Assembly: GCA_018896025.1 (NCBI GenBank) | Contig: JAHIND010000001.1 | Coordinates: forward strand, 32,621-96,620 | Reading direction: 5' to 3' | Length of the DNA: 64,000 nucleotides | Origin: Pseudomonadota bacterium | GTDB lineage: Bacteria; Desulfobacterota; Desulfarculia; Desulfarculales; Desulfarculaceae | Shown here: positions 31,462-40,882 of the stretch, piece by piece | Layout: the number at the start of each line of letters is the position of its first letter | Position numbering within the stretch: the first letter of the stretch is position 1 | Program-made: the position numbers and the translations under genes | The notes under the pieces: model-generated | Seen by the model: the letters and a program-made list of their open reading frames with translations, nothing else | Told to the model about the DNA's origin: nothing | The model's database searches: none

Positions 31462-32427
31462 ATGATCGAGGTACGGGAGCTAACTAAACGCTTCGGGGCC
31501 ACGGTGGCGGTGGACCGCCTGAGCTTCAGCTTGGACCAGGGCGAAATCTTGGGATTCTTGGGCCCCAACGGGGCCGGCAAGACCACCACCATGCGCATCC
31601 TCACCGGTTTCTTCCCTCCCAGCAGCGGCCAGGCCCTTGTCAACGGCCACGACGTGGTGGAGGAGCCCAAGGCCGCCCGGCGGGCCGTGGGCTACATGCC
31701 CGAGAACGTGCCGCTGTACAGCGAAATGCGGGTGGAGGAATACCTGCGCTTCGTGGGCGGGGCCAAGGGGCTGGACCGCGGCCTGGCCAAGAAAGAGACG
31801 GGCCGGGTCATGGAAGCGGTGGGCATCTCCAAGAGGGCCCACCAACTCATCAAGCAGCTTTCCAAGGGCTACCGCCAGCGGGTGGGCTTGGCCCAGGCCC
31901 TGTTGGGCGACCCGCCGGTGTTGATCCTGGACGAGCCCACCATCGGCTTCGACCCCGGCCAGATCGTGGAGATCAGGAGCCTGATCAAGGGATTCGCCGG
32001 GACCAAGACGGTGATCCTCAGCAGCCACATCCTGCCCGAGGTGGCCGCCACCTGCTCCCAGGTGGTTATCATCACCCAGGGCCGCCTGGTGGCCGAAGGG
32101 CCCATCGAGCTGCTCCGGGCCGGGCGTCAGGGCGGGGCCAGCCTCAAGGTTCTGCTGCAAGGGCCCCAGGAGGCGCTCACCCGCCTGCTCCAGGAGGTGC
32201 CCGGCGTGGAGGGAGTGGCCTGCACCGGGACCAGCCCCCACCTGGAAGGGGCCTGCTATTTTACTCTGGAGACCGAGGCCCACGGCCAGGTGGCCGCCCG
32301 GGTGGCCCAGGCGGTGGTGGCCGCCGGGCACGGGCTCATGGAGCTTTCGCCGGTGTCGGCCAGCCTGGAAGAGGTGTTCATGCAACTGACCACCGAGGAG
32401 CACGCCTCCGGGGAGGAGGCGGCATGA
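31462..32427 (+). CDS. ABC transporter ATP-binding protein, GldA-like
   Basis: This 321-residue cytoplasmic ATPase has Walker A GPNGAGKTTT near residue 35, signature LSKGYRQ near 135 and Walker B VLILDEPTIGFDP near 155, followed by an accessory C-terminal domain. It starts a four-gene unit with overlapping or touching reading frames: GldA-like ATPase, GldF-like permease, GldG-like periplasmic protein and a DUF4340 protein. In gliding bacteria GldAFG are linked to motility, but this arrangement is widespread outside gliders and its cargo is not established. The ATG begins MIEVRELTKRFG. Confidence 0.85.
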   Translation: MIEVRELTKRFGATVAVDRLSFSLDQGEILGFLGPNGAGKTTTMRILTGFFPPSSGQALVNGHDVVEEPKAARRAVGYMPENVPLYSEMRVEEYLRFVGGAKGLDRGLAKKETGRVMEAVGISKRAHQLIKQLSKGYRQRVGLAQALLGDPPVLILDEPTIGFDPGQIVEIRSLIKGFAGTKTVILSSHILPEVAATCSQVVIITQGRLVAEGPIELLRAGRQGGASLKVLLQGPQEALTRLLQEVPGVEGVACTGTSPHLEGACYFTLETEAHGQVAARVAQAVVAAGHGLMELSPVSASLEEVFMQLTTEEHASGEEAA

Positions 32428-33191
32428 GAGCTTTCTTAGCCATATACCGCCGGGAGATGGCCGCCTATTTCCATTCGCCGGTGGCCTACGTGGTGCTGGT
32501 GGCCTTCCTGTTGCTCACCGGCTACTTCTTCTACGCGGGGGTCAGTTTCTACACCCTGGCCAGCCTGCAGGTCATGCAAAACCCCATGATGATGGAGCTG
32601 AACCTGCAAGACCATCTGCTGGCCGGGTTGATCAGCAACGTGTCGGTGATCCTCTTGTTCGCCGCGCCCCTTTTGACCATGCGCCTGCTGGCCGAGGAGC
32701 GCAAGTCCGGCACCCTGGAGCTTCTGCTCTCCTATCCCCTCAGCGACCTCAGCGTGGTAATGGGCAAGTTCTTCGCCGCCTGGAGCGTGTTGACCATCAT
32801 GGTGGCCGCCACCTGGGTGCAGATATTCCTGCTGGCCTTCATGACCCCCCTGCCCTGGGTTCCCCTGGCGGTGAGCTACGGCGGGCTGTTGTTGATGGCC
32901 GGGGCCTTCGTGGCCTTTGGCCTGTGGACCAGCTCCCTGACCGAAAACCAGATCGTGGCCGCCTTTGCCGGTTTCCTGCCCCTGATCATCCTGTGGGCGG
33001 TGGGCTGGGCGGCTCCCTTGGTAAAGCCCGCCCTGGGCGAACTCCTCAAGGGGCTGAGCCTGGGCACCCATTTCCAGGGCTTCCCCAAGGGCCTGGTGGA
33101 CACCGCCGATCTGGTCTACTTCGTCCTGTTCATCGGGTTGTTCCTTTTCCTTAGCATCCGCACCCTGGAGGCCAAACGGTGGAAGGCATGA
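32424..33191 (+). CDS. ABC-2 type permease, GldF-like
   Basis: This 255-residue integral membrane protein has six hydrophobic segments. It begins RAFLAIYRREMAAYFHSP and contains the LAEERKSGTLELLLSYP motif near residue 90 that is typical of this ABC-2 subfamily. It overlaps the ATPase gene by four bases (ATGA), so the two should be made in step. With the ATPase it would form the membrane core of the exporter. Confidence 0.85.
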   Translation: MRAFLAIYRREMAAYFHSPVAYVVLVAFLLLTGYFFYAGVSFYTLASLQVMQNPMMMELNLQDHLLAGLISNVSVILLFAAPLLTMRLLAEERKSGTLELLLSYPLSDLSVVMGKFFAAWSVLTIMVAATWVQIFLLAFMTPLPWVPLAVSYGGLLLMAGAFVAFGLWTSSLTENQIVAAFAGFLPLIILWAVGWAAPLVKPALGELLKGLSLGTHFQGFPKGLVDTADLVYFVLFIGLFLFLSIRTLEAKRWKA

Positions 33192-34792
33192 AGCAACACC
33201 ACGCGGCCAAGTGGCTGGCCCTGCTGGGCCTGCTGGTCATGGCCTGCGGAGGACTTTTCTACGCGGTGAGCATCCGCCACGGCCAATGGGGCCTCATCGG
33301 AGCCGGGGCCGGTCTGGTCATCGTGCTCCTGGCCGCCCTGGTGGCCCGGGACGCGGTGGGCGTGTTTTTCGCCAAGCGCTCGGCCCGCCTGGGCCTGGGC
33401 AGCGGCGTGGCCATCCTGGCCGCCGTGGCCCTGGTCATGTTCCTGGGGGCCCTGGGCGCCCGGCACCACGTGCGCTGGGACCTCAGCCAAGGGGCGGCCC
33501 ACACCCTTTCGCCCCAGACCATCAAGGTGCTGAAGGGCCTCAAGGAGCCGGTGAAGGCCTACGCCTTTTTCAAGGACACCCAGGCCGGACGCCCCCAAGC
33601 CGAAGAGGAGTTGGAAAAATACGCCTACGCCAGCCGCCTGTTCACCTATCGCTTCGTGAACCCGGACCAGGAGCCCGGCCTGGCCAAGGCCATGAAGGTG
33701 CGCAACTACGGCACCGTGGTGCTGGTGGGCGGCGGCCGCGAGGAGCAGGTGCAACTCCCCGAGGAGCAAGCGCTGACCAACGCCCTGATCCGCATGGGCC
33801 AAAAGGGCAAGAAGCGCATCTACTTCCTCACCGGCCACGGCGAACCCACCCTGGACGGGGTGGGCAAGGAGGACTTCACCACCCTGCGCAAGGCCCTGGA
33901 GGGCATGAACTACGAGGTCAAGAGCCTGATGCTGGTGACCAGCGACCAGGTTCCCCCGGACGCGGCGGTGGTGGTCATGGCCGGTCCCAAGAAGCCCATG
34001 ATGCCCCCGGAGATCGAGCGCCTGAGCGCCTACTGGGACCAGGGCGGCAGCGTGCTGCTCCTGCTGGACCCCGGCTCCGACGGCGGGCTGAAGGCGTGGC
34101 TGGGGGCCAAGGGCGTGGAGTTGGGCAACGACCTGGTGATCGACCAGGCCTCGCGCCTGGCCGGGCTTAGCCCCCTGGCTCCCCTGGCCAGCGAGTACGG
34201 CTTCCACGACATCACCAAGATGATGAGCGGCACCTTCTGCTTCTTCCCCCAGGCCCGCTCGGTGACCCTGGTCACCACCCTGCCCGAGGGTATGAAGGGC
34301 GAAGAGCTGGTTAAGACCAGCCCCGCCTCCTGGGCCACGGACTACGGAAGCTTCCTGAGCTGGTACCAGACCCAGATGGACAAGCTCAAGCAGAACCAGG
34401 GCCAGCAGGCGCCCATAGAGCTGAAGCCCAACAAGGGCGACCGCAAGGGGCCCATCAGCCTGGGCGCGGCGCTTAATAAGGAAGGCAAGGCCACCAAGGG
34501 CAAGGAGCGCCCGGAGGGCAGCTCGCGCCTGGTGGTCATCGGCGACGCGGACTTTGCCAACAACGAATTTTTGGACCTGGCCGGTAACCACGACCTGGCG
34601 CTCAACAGCGTCTCCTGGCTGGCGGCCGACGACGACCTGGTGGCCATCCGGGCCAAGGCGCGCAAGAACCAGCCCCTGCTGCTCCAGCCGGTGCAGGAGC
34701 GTCTGCTGTTCTGGATACCCCTGGTGGCGTGGCCCCTGGTTCTGGCCGTGGTGGGTATGGTGGTCATCATTAGAAGGCGGCGGGGACGGTGA
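33188..34792 (+). CDS. GldG-like ABC transporter auxiliary protein
   Basis: This protein of about 534 residues has two or three N-terminal membrane segments, a large extracytoplasmic domain and a C-terminal membrane anchor (LVAWPLVLAVVGMVVIIRRRR). The family motif LSPQTIKVLKGLKEPV lies near residue 110, and YFLTGHGEPTLDG marks the middle of the GldG-type domain. The ATG at 33188 overlaps the permease stop (ATGA) and is preferred to a GTG nine bases upstream. Its end overlaps the DUF4340 gene (GTGA). It probably contacts the transported substrate or the envelope, which is an inference from topology. Confidence 0.82.
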   Translation: MKQHHAAKWLALLGLLVMACGGLFYAVSIRHGQWGLIGAGAGLVIVLLAALVARDAVGVFFAKRSARLGLGSGVAILAAVALVMFLGALGARHHVRWDLSQGAAHTLSPQTIKVLKGLKEPVKAYAFFKDTQAGRPQAEEELEKYAYASRLFTYRFVNPDQEPGLAKAMKVRNYGTVVLVGGGREEQVQLPEEQALTNALIRMGQKGKKRIYFLTGHGEPTLDGVGKEDFTTLRKALEGMNYEVKSLMLVTSDQVPPDAAVVVMAGPKKPMMPPEIERLSAYWDQGGSVLLLLDPGSDGGLKAWLGAKGVELGNDLVIDQASRLAGLSPLAPLASEYGFHDITKMMSGTFCFFPQARSVTLVTTLPEGMKGEELVKTSPASWATDYGSFLSWYQTQMDKLKQNQGQQAPIELKPNKGDRKGPISLGAALNKEGKATKGKERPEGSSRLVVIGDADFANNEFLDLAGNHDLALNSVSWLAADDDLVAIRAKARKNQPLLLQPVQERLLFWIPLVAWPLVLAVVGMVVIIRRRRGR

Positions 34793-36180
34793 ACGCGCGG
34801 CGAGTCATAATCTGGGTTTTGTTTTTGGCCGTGGCCGCGGCCCTGTATTTCCTCAGCGGGGAGGTGGACCGCCGCTCCCAGGAGCATGAGCGCGAAGCCA
34901 ACCGCCTGGTGCAGCTGGAAGACCCGCTGAACATCCAGAGCCTGAGCATAAGCGGCTCCGAGGTGCCCAAGGCCATGGTCATCGAGCGGCGCGACAAACA
35001 GCACCGCTGGGAGATGGTCAAGCCGGTGGTGTGTGCCGCCGACGGCATGCAGGTGGGCCAGATGCTCTCCACGGTTTTGGAGAGCCAGGTTACCTCGCGC
35101 ATCAGCGACCCCGGCGACCTGAAGCAGTTCGGGCTGGAGCCGCCCGCCTTCAAGCTGGTGCTTACCAGCCGGGGGGGAGACAAGGCCGAGCTGCTGCTGG
35201 GCCACCTGAGCCCCACCAAGGAGTTCGCCTACGCCACCACCCCCGGCTCGGGCGAGGTGTGGCTGGTGCCGCCGTTGGTGCGCGGCGCGGTGAACCGCAG
35301 CCTGTTCGAGATGCGCGACAAGGCGGTCCTGGACTTCGTGGTCAGCGCGGTGAACAAAGTGGAGATCAACACCGGGGGCCAGGTAATCCGGCTGACCCGT
35401 GAAAAGGCCGGGGCCAAGCCGTTGTGGCGCTTCGCTGATGGCGGCGAGGCCGACCCCACGGCGGTGGAGGACATGCTTTTCATGGTGCACGGCATGATGG
35501 CCGTGGACATCCTGGACCAGGGCATCCACCCCGACAAAATGGGCCTGACCAAGCCCTGGGGCGGGGTGGTGCTGGAGCTGGAGGGCGGCGGCAAGAAGGG
35601 CCTGATCGTCGGCGGCAAGGTGACCGGCCGCGACGAGCGCTACGTGCGCCGCCTGGACGGCGGACCGGTGATGGTGGTTCAAAAGACCAGCCTGGAGCGC
35701 TTCGGCCAGATGAACCGCTTCAAGCTGAGCCAGCGCCGCATGTTCAAGGTGGAGCGCGACGACGTGGTGGCGCTCAGCGTGGAGCGCGGCGGCCAGGCCG
35801 TTAAGTTCGCCAAGCAGGGCGGCCAGTGGGTGCGCACCCAGCCGCCGGGCGACGAAAAAAGCGGCGAAGTGGCCAGTCTGCTGGTATGGGATTTAGTGAA
35901 CCTAAAATGGCAAAAACTCCTGGGCACCACCGGCCTGGCCGGACTGGACAAACCCAGTATAGTGATTAAATTGACCATAAAGCCCCCCGCCACCGAACAA
36001 GGCAAGGCGGCCACGGTGATGGTCAAACAACTAATTTTGGGGCAAGTGGACAAGGCCAGCGGCCTGCTGAGCGCCAAGATCAAGGGCGACGACAGGGTTT
36101 TCGGCTTGGATGCCGGATTGCTCAAGGGCCTGCCCACCCTGCCCAAAAGCGACACCAAGGCCCCGGCGGGGCCCAAATAG
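34789..36180 (+). CDS. DUF4340 domain protein of the Gld-like ABC operon
   Basis: This 463-residue protein has one N-terminal membrane anchor (VIIWVLFLAVAAALYFLSG) and a long periplasmic part built of repeated beta-rich units of the DUF4340 type (for example WEMVKPVVCAADGMQVGQML, LKQFGLEPPAFKLVL and MGLTKPWGGVVLEL). Such genes regularly follow gldG homologues, and it is likely an accessory of the exporter. The start is GTG, overlapping the upstream stop. A Pro/Ala-rich tail closes it. Its molecular function is not known. Confidence 0.8.
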   Translation: MNARRVIIWVLFLAVAAALYFLSGEVDRRSQEHEREANRLVQLEDPLNIQSLSISGSEVPKAMVIERRDKQHRWEMVKPVVCAADGMQVGQMLSTVLESQVTSRISDPGDLKQFGLEPPAFKLVLTSRGGDKAELLLGHLSPTKEFAYATTPGSGEVWLVPPLVRGAVNRSLFEMRDKAVLDFVVSAVNKVEINTGGQVIRLTREKAGAKPLWRFADGGEADPTAVEDMLFMVHGMMAVDILDQGIHPDKMGLTKPWGGVVLELEGGGKKGLIVGGKVTGRDERYVRRLDGGPVMVVQKTSLERFGQMNRFKLSQRRMFKVERDDVVALSVERGGQAVKFAKQGGQWVRTQPPGDEKSGEVASLLVWDLVNLKWQKLLGTTGLAGLDKPSIVIKLTIKPPATEQGKAATVMVKQLILGQVDKASGLLSAKIKGDDRVFGLDAGLLKGLPTLPKSDTKAPAGPK

Positions 36181-36194
36181 AAGGATAGGAATTC

Positions 36195-36536
36195 ATGGCT
36201 CGAGTCACGGTGGAAGATTGCCTTAAGGAAGTGCCCAATCGCTTTTCGTTGGTGCACCTGACGTCAAAGAGAGTGCGTCAGCTCCGGGAGGGCGCCCCGC
36301 CCATGATCCCGGTGAAGAACAAAGAGGTGGTGGTGGCCCTGCGCGAGATCGCGGCGGGCTACGTCTACCCGGTGAGCGCCGCCGAGGCCGAGAAGGAACG
36401 CGCCGAGGCCGAGGCTAGAGAGCGCGACCGCCTGGCCCAGGCCCAGATGGCTCTGGAAGCGGCGGCCCTGGCCGAAGAGGCCGAGGAAGAAATCGAGGAC
36501 GACGAAGAGGACGGGAAATCCAAAGACCAGTCCTAA
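36195..36536 (+). CDS. rpoZ: RNA polymerase omega subunit
   Basis: This 113-residue protein has an N-terminus that matches omega: [20 protein letters not shown], then [11 protein letters not shown] and a helix [14 protein letters not shown]. Omega binds the C-terminal region of beta-prime and helps RNA polymerase assembly and ppGpp response. The last 50 residues form a long charged Ala/Glu/Asp-rich tail, longer than in E. coli. It lies 14 bp after the DUF4340 gene and 24 bp before dnaJ. The ATG follows AAGGATAGG. Confidence 0.85.
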   Translation: MARVTVEDCLKEVPNRFSLVHLTSKRVRQLREGAPPMIPVKNKEVVVALREIAAGYVYPVSAAEAEKERAEAEARERDRLAQAQMALEAAALAEEAEEEIEDDEEDGKSKDQS

Positions 36537-36560
36537 GACTGCCTTAGATTTTTTTCAGCC

Positions 36561-37700
36561 ATGATCAAACGCTGCTATTACGAAACGTTGGAAGTCGAGC
36601 GGACGGCCGATCAAGAGACGATCAAGAAGGCCTACCGCCGCATGGCCTTGCAGTATCACCCGGACCGCAATCCGGACGATCCCCAGGCCGAGGAGCGCTT
36701 CAAGGAGGCCGCCGAGGCCTACGAGGTCTTGCGCGACCAGGAGAAGCGCCAGCTCTACGACACCTATGGCCACGAGGGACTCAAGAACACCGGGTTCCAG
36801 GGCTTCAGCGGCATGGGCGACATCTTCGGCGCCTTTGGCGACATCTTCGAAGGCCTGTTCAACGGCTTCGGAGGCGGCCCCTCCGCCCGGCCCGGCGGCC
36901 CCCGGCCGGGGCGCGACCTGCGCTACGACCTGGAGCTGAGCCTGGAGCAAATCGCCGTCGGCCACACCGAGACCATCACCATCCAGCGTGAGGCCGCCTG
37001 CTCCGAGTGCCACGGCACCGGCCAGGCCGGCGGCGAGGAGCCGGTGGTGTGCCAGGTCTGCGGCGGCCAGGGCCAGGTGGCCCGGGCCCAGGGCCTGTTC
37101 CGGGTGGTCACCACCTGCCCCCAATGCCGTGGCGAAGGCCGAGTGGTCACCAACCCCTGCTCCAAATGCCGGGGCCGGGGCCGGGTGCGCGAGGAAAAAG
37201 AAATCAGCGTGCAGATCCCGGCGGGCATCGCCCACGGCCAGCGGTTGCGCATGCGCGCCGAGGGCGAGGGCGGCTACAGCGGCGGGGGGCCCGGCGACCT
37301 GTACGTGGTGATCCACGAGGCCCAGCACAAGGTATTCGAGCGCCAGGGCAAGGACCTGTACCGCCGCCTGGAGGTGAGCATGTTCCAGGCCTGCCTGGGC
37401 CAGGATGTGGCCGTGGATAGCCTGGTGGACGGCCCCCAGCCCATGAGCATCCCCTCCGGGGCCGACAGCGGCGAGGTGGTGCGCATAAAGGGCATGGGCC
37501 TGCCGGGCCTCAGGGGCGACCGCCGGGGCGACATGTACGTGCAGCTTCTGGTGCGCACCCCCCGCAAGCTGAACAAGCGCCAGCGCGAGCTCATGGAAGA
37601 GCTGGCCGCCCTGGGCGACTCCGAGGCCGCTCCCGCCCCGGAGGAAAAAGCGGCGCCCAAATCCCGCAAGAAAAAGAAGCGGGGCCTTTTTTCCAAATAG
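36561..37700 (+). CDS. dnaJ: Chaperone DnaJ
   Basis: This 379-residue Hsp40 has all DnaJ parts: a J domain with YHPDRNPDD near residue 33, a Gly/Phe-rich linker ([17 protein letters not shown]), and a zinc region with four repeats ([32 protein letters not shown]) at about 148-210. C-terminal substrate-binding beta domains follow, with a basic Lys-rich end (KSRKKKKRG). It stimulates DnaK ATPase and holds unfolded proteins. No dnaK or grpE is adjacent, so it is outside the usual heat-shock operon and may be a paralogue. Confidence 0.88.
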   Translation: MIKRCYYETLEVERTADQETIKKAYRRMALQYHPDRNPDDPQAEERFKEAAEAYEVLRDQEKRQLYDTYGHEGLKNTGFQGFSGMGDIFGAFGDIFEGLFNGFGGGPSARPGGPRPGRDLRYDLELSLEQIAVGHTETITIQREAACSECHGTGQAGGEEPVVCQVCGGQGQVARAQGLFRVVTTCPQCRGEGRVVTNPCSKCRGRGRVREEKEISVQIPAGIAHGQRLRMRAEGEGGYSGGGPGDLYVVIHEAQHKVFERQGKDLYRRLEVSMFQACLGQDVAVDSLVDGPQPMSIPSGADSGEVVRIKGMGLPGLRGDRRGDMYVQLLVRTPRKLNKRQRELMEELAALGDSEAAPAPEEKAAPKSRKKKKRGLFSK

Positions 37701-37709
37701 GAGAAGCCG

Positions 37710-38180
37710 GTGAAGCTTAGCCACCTGGACGACAAGGGCGCGGCCCGCATGGTGGACGTGGGCCACAAGCCGCCCACCCAGCGCCGGGCCATCGCCAGGG
37801 CCCGGGTGCGGCTTTCCCCCGCCACGGTGGAGCTACTGGTCTCCGGCGGCCTTCCCAAGGGCGACGCATTGGCCGTGGCCCGGGTGGCGGGCATCATGGC
37901 CGCCAAGCAGACCCCCTCGCTCATCCCCCTGTGCCATCCCCTGCCGCTCAGCTCGGTGAGCCTGGAGCTGACTCCCGAGGACGATGGGGTCTTGATCGAG
38001 GCCACCGCCGCCACCACCGCCCCCACCGGGGTGGAGATGGAGGCCATGACCGCCGCCTCGGTGGCCGCCCTGGCCCTTTACGACATGATCAAGGGCGTGG
38101 AGCGCGGAGCGCGAATCACCGGGGTGTGGCTGGTGATGAAAGAGGGCGGCGCCAGCGGCCATTGGAGCCGGGAAGATTAG
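37710..38180 (+). CDS. moaC: Cyclic pyranopterin monophosphate synthase MoaC
   Basis: This 156-residue enzyme of molybdenum-cofactor biosynthesis acts after MoaA to make cyclic pyranopterin monophosphate. Family motifs are intact: DVGHKPPTQRRA near the start, IPLCHPLPLSSV near residue 72, TGVEMEAMTAASVAAL near residue 108 and LVMKEGGASGHW near the end. The start is GTG with AGGAG 6 nt upstream. It lies 9 bp after dnaJ in the same direction; other moa genes are not in the window. Confidence 0.9.
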   Translation: MKLSHLDDKGAARMVDVGHKPPTQRRAIARARVRLSPATVELLVSGGLPKGDALAVARVAGIMAAKQTPSLIPLCHPLPLSSVSLELTPEDDGVLIEATAATTAPTGVEMEAMTAASVAALALYDMIKGVERGARITGVWLVMKEGGASGHWSRED

Positions 38181-38264
38181 GCGCCACGCCTCTTTACACA
38201 CGGCGGTGGGCGTGCTAGATTTACCCGCTATCTTAGGTGGCCCATCAGCTACGGAGAGCGAAGC

Positions 38265-38627
38265 ATGAATGAAAAGAAGCTCGAGTTCTTCCGCAAGCTT
38301 TTGAACGAAAAGCTCGACGAGCTTGGCAAGGAAGCCGGGCGCACCGTGGCGGGCATGACCGATAGCAAAGAAAATTTTCCCGACCCCACCGATCGGGCGG
38401 CCATGGAGTCGGACCGCAATTTCTTGCTGCGCATCCGCGACCGGGAGCGCAAACTCATCAGCAAAATTCGCGAGGCCCTGGACCGCATAGACGACGGCAC
38501 CTTCGGGATTTGCGAATCTTGCGGCGAGGACATCAGCGAAAAGCGCCTCAAGGCGCGTCCGGTCACCACCCTGTGTATAGATTGCAAAAAAAAGCAAGAG
38601 GCCAACGAACGGGCCCGCGGTCTCTGA
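38265..38627 (+). CDS. dksA: DksA/TraR family transcription factor
   Basis: This 120-residue RNA-polymerase secondary-channel protein has coiled-coil helices from about 5 to 75, a tip region FPDPTDRA with acidic residues near 37-41, and a four-Cys zinc finger CESCGED ... CIDCKKK near 85-112. DksA acts with ppGpp to reduce rRNA and ribosomal-protein promoter activity. It is at the short end of the family. GGAGAG precedes the ATG. It is the only DksA-like gene in the window. Confidence 0.88.
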   Translation: MNEKKLEFFRKLLNEKLDELGKEAGRTVAGMTDSKENFPDPTDRAAMESDRNFLLRIRDRERKLISKIREALDRIDDGTFGICESCGEDISEKRLKARPVTTLCIDCKKKQEANERARGL

Positions 38628-38692
38628 TTTTTTTGCCATCCCTCCCCGCCCGCCGGGGTATTAGTTCAGCCACGCGGGGGCGGACCTAGGCG

Positions 38693-40090
38693 ATGTTCCA
38701 GCAACGGCTCAAGTTTTTCCGCTCCATCCTCTACCTGGGCGACTTGGCCCTGGTGGGGCTGGCTTGGTTCGGCGCCTATTTCCTACGCTTTTATTTGCCC
38801 ATCCTGCCGGTGACCAAGGGCATCCCGCCGCTCAGCCTGTACATCATGCTCTTTTTGCTGGTGCTGGCCGACTTCGCGGTGGTGCTGCCGCTCAGCGGCC
38901 TGTACCGCCGCCCCTGGGCGGGCACCGGCCACTCTTTATGGCCGGTGTTGCGCGGGGTGCTCATAGGGGTGGTGGTGGCGGTCACCCTTACCTGGTTCCT
39001 CAGGCCCTACGACTTCAGCCGCCTGGTTTTCCTGCACTTTTTCGTGCTGCTCAGCCTGGGGCTGTTGCTCTTCCGTCCGGTGTTGCGCCATTACTGGCGC
39101 TGTGCCTACCCGGAAAACGCCGGGGAGCGGGTGCTCATCGTGGGCTCGGCGGAGCTGGCGGCGCAGGTGGCCGAAAACATCAAGAAAAACCCGGTGTTGG
39201 GCCTAAGTCTGGTGGGTTTCCTGGCCCGCGACGAAAAAAAGGTGGGCAGCCAGGTGGCCGGACTCACCGTGCTGGGCTCCTTCGCCCAGGTGGCCGACAT
39301 CGTGGCCCAGCAGCACATCCAGGTGGTTATCATCGCCCTGCCGCTCGGTGCCCACGAGAGTCTGCCGGCGATCCTGGAGGGCCTGTCCGAAGAGCTGGTG
39401 GACGTGCGCATCGTGCCGGATCTGTACCGCTTCATGAGCCTGGGCAGCACGGTGGAGTCCTTTGAGGGCATGCCCATCATCGGCCTCAGGGGCTCGCGCC
39501 TGGAGGGCTGGCCCCGGGTGCTCAAGCGGGTCATCGACGTGGTGGGCTCCCTGCTTTTCGTCATGATATTCAGCCCCTTGATGGCCGTGATCGCCATCGG
39601 GGTCAAGCTCTCCTCCCCCGGCCCGGTGCTCTATCGCCAAAAGCGCATGGGCCTGGACGGGGTGAAGTTCGAGATGTACAAGTTCCGCACCATGCGGGTG
39701 GGGGCCGAGGCCGAGACCGGCCCGGTGTGGGCCAAGCCCGACGACCCCCGCCGCACCCGGTTGGGGGCCATACTGCGCCGCACCAGCCTGGACGAGCTGC
39801 CCCAGTTCTTCAACGTATTGAGCGGCGAGATGAGCCTGGTGGGCCCCCGGCCCGAGCGCCCCGAGCTGATCACCGAGTTCCGCAGCCAAATCCCCGGCTA
39901 CATGCTCAGGCACATGGTCAAGGCGGGGATAACCGGCTGGGCCCAGATAAACGGCTGGCGGGGCAACACCGACCTGGCCAAGCGCATAGAGCACGACCTG
40001 TACTATATTGAGAACTGGTCGCTGCTTTTTGACATCAAGATCATCCTGCTCACCCCCTTCAGGGGGTTGATCAATCCCCACGCCTACTAG
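38693..40090 (+). CDS. Polyprenyl-phosphate sugar phosphotransferase, WbaP-like
   Basis: In this 465-residue membrane enzyme, residues 1-125 hold four or five helices. Residues 140-265 form a CoA-binding-like domain (ERVLIVGSAELAAQVAENIK). Residues 270-465 are the bacterial sugar transferase domain: KRVIDVVGSLLFVMIFSP, KRMGLDGVKFEMYKFRTM, the catalytic Asp-Glu in SLDELPQFFNV, and VGPRPERPE. It moves a sugar-1-phosphate onto undecaprenyl phosphate to start a polysaccharide. It is the first gene of the surface-polysaccharide cluster, 9 bp before the ABC permease. Confidence 0.87.
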   Translation: MFQQRLKFFRSILYLGDLALVGLAWFGAYFLRFYLPILPVTKGIPPLSLYIMLFLLVLADFAVVLPLSGLYRRPWAGTGHSLWPVLRGVLIGVVVAVTLTWFLRPYDFSRLVFLHFFVLLSLGLLLFRPVLRHYWRCAYPENAGERVLIVGSAELAAQVAENIKKNPVLGLSLVGFLARDEKKVGSQVAGLTVLGSFAQVADIVAQQHIQVVIIALPLGAHESLPAILEGLSEELVDVRIVPDLYRFMSLGSTVESFEGMPIIGLRGSRLEGWPRVLKRVIDVVGSLLFVMIFSPLMAVIAIGVKLSSPGPVLYRQKRMGLDGVKFEMYKFRTMRVGAEAETGPVWAKPDDPRRTRLGAILRRTSLDELPQFFNVLSGEMSLVGPRPERPELITEFRSQIPGYMLRHMVKAGITGWAQINGWRGNTDLAKRIEHDLYYIENWSLLFDIKIILLTPFRGLINPHAY

Positions 40091-40099
40091 GAAGGCCCT

Positions 40100-40882
40100 G
40101 TGAGCATCACCGGACATCTCGCCGAACTGGCCCGCCACCGCGCCCTGTTGTGGGCCCTGGTGGGCCGCGAGCTAAAGGGCCGCTACCGGGGCTCCTTGTT
40201 CGGTTTCTTGTGGACCTTCCTGAACCCCCTGATGCTCCTGGGGGTGTACGCCCTGGTGTTTTCGGTGTACTTCCGCATCGACATGGAGCATTACGCGGTG
40301 TTCATGTTCACCGGCCTGCTGCCCTGGGTGTTTTTCTCCAGCAGCATCAACGAAGGCGCCGGGGCCATCACCGAAGGCGGCAGCCTGGTCACCAAGGTCA
40401 TGTTCCCCTTGCAGGTCTTGCCCGCGGTCAAGGTGATGGCCAACTTCGTCAACTACCTGCTCAGCCTGCCAATTCTCTTCGCCTTTTTCCTGGCCGACGG
40501 CGTGGCCTTCACCTGGTGCATAATCGCCTTCGTGGCGGTGGCGGCGGTGCATATCCTGTTCACCTACTCCCTGGTGCTCTTGTTGTCGGCGGCCAACGTG
40601 TTCTTGCGCGACACCAAACACGTGGTGGGCAACCTCCTTACCTTGTGGTTCTTTTTGACTCCCATCCTCTACCCCCTGACCCAGATACCCGAGGGCTTCC
40701 GCTTCCTGGTGCAGTTCAACCCAGCGGCGGTGATAACCCTGGCTTATCACGATCTGTTCTTCTGGGGGCGTTGGCCCGCCTGGGGGCCGCTGGCCGGGGT
40801 GGCCGGGCTCAGCCTGGTTCTCTTGGTGGTGGCCGTGGTAGTCTTCGAGCACTACAAGGAGTACTTCGCCGAGAAGATATGA
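40100..40882 (+). CDS. wzm: Polysaccharide ABC transporter permease
   Basis: This 260-residue ABC-2 membrane protein has about six helices and begins LARHRALLWALVGRELKGRYRGSLFG in the normal Wzm manner. FTGLLPWVFFSSSINEGAGAI near residue 70 and FFLTPILYPLTQIPEGF near residue 185 are typical of polysaccharide exporters. It pairs with the following Wzt-like ATPase to move lipid-linked polysaccharide across the inner membrane. The start is GTG, 9 bp after the phosphotransferase gene, and its stop overlaps the ATPase start. Confidence 0.87.
   Translation: MSITGHLAELARHRALLWALVGRELKGRYRGSLFGFLWTFLNPLMLLGVYALVFSVYFRIDMEHYAVFMFTGLLPWVFFSSSINEGAGAITEGGSLVTKVMFPLQVLPAVKVMANFVNYLLSLPILFAFFLADGVAFTWCIIAFVAVAAVHILFTYSLVLLLSAANVFLRDTKHVVGNLLTLWFFLTPILYPLTQIPEGFRFLVQFNPAAVITLAYHDLFFWGRWPAWGPLAGVAGLSLVLLVVAVVVFEHYKEYFAEKI

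Noticed and set aside
33116..34591. 491-codon minus-strand frame opposite the GldG-like gene
   Set aside because: It is a low-complexity shadow of the real plus-strand gene, which overlaps its neighbours as expected in an operon.
36561..37700. dnaJ as part of a grpE-dnaK-dnaJ heat-shock operon
   Set aside because: Neighbours are rpoZ and moaC. No CIRCE-like or heat-shock sigma promoter was recognised upstream.
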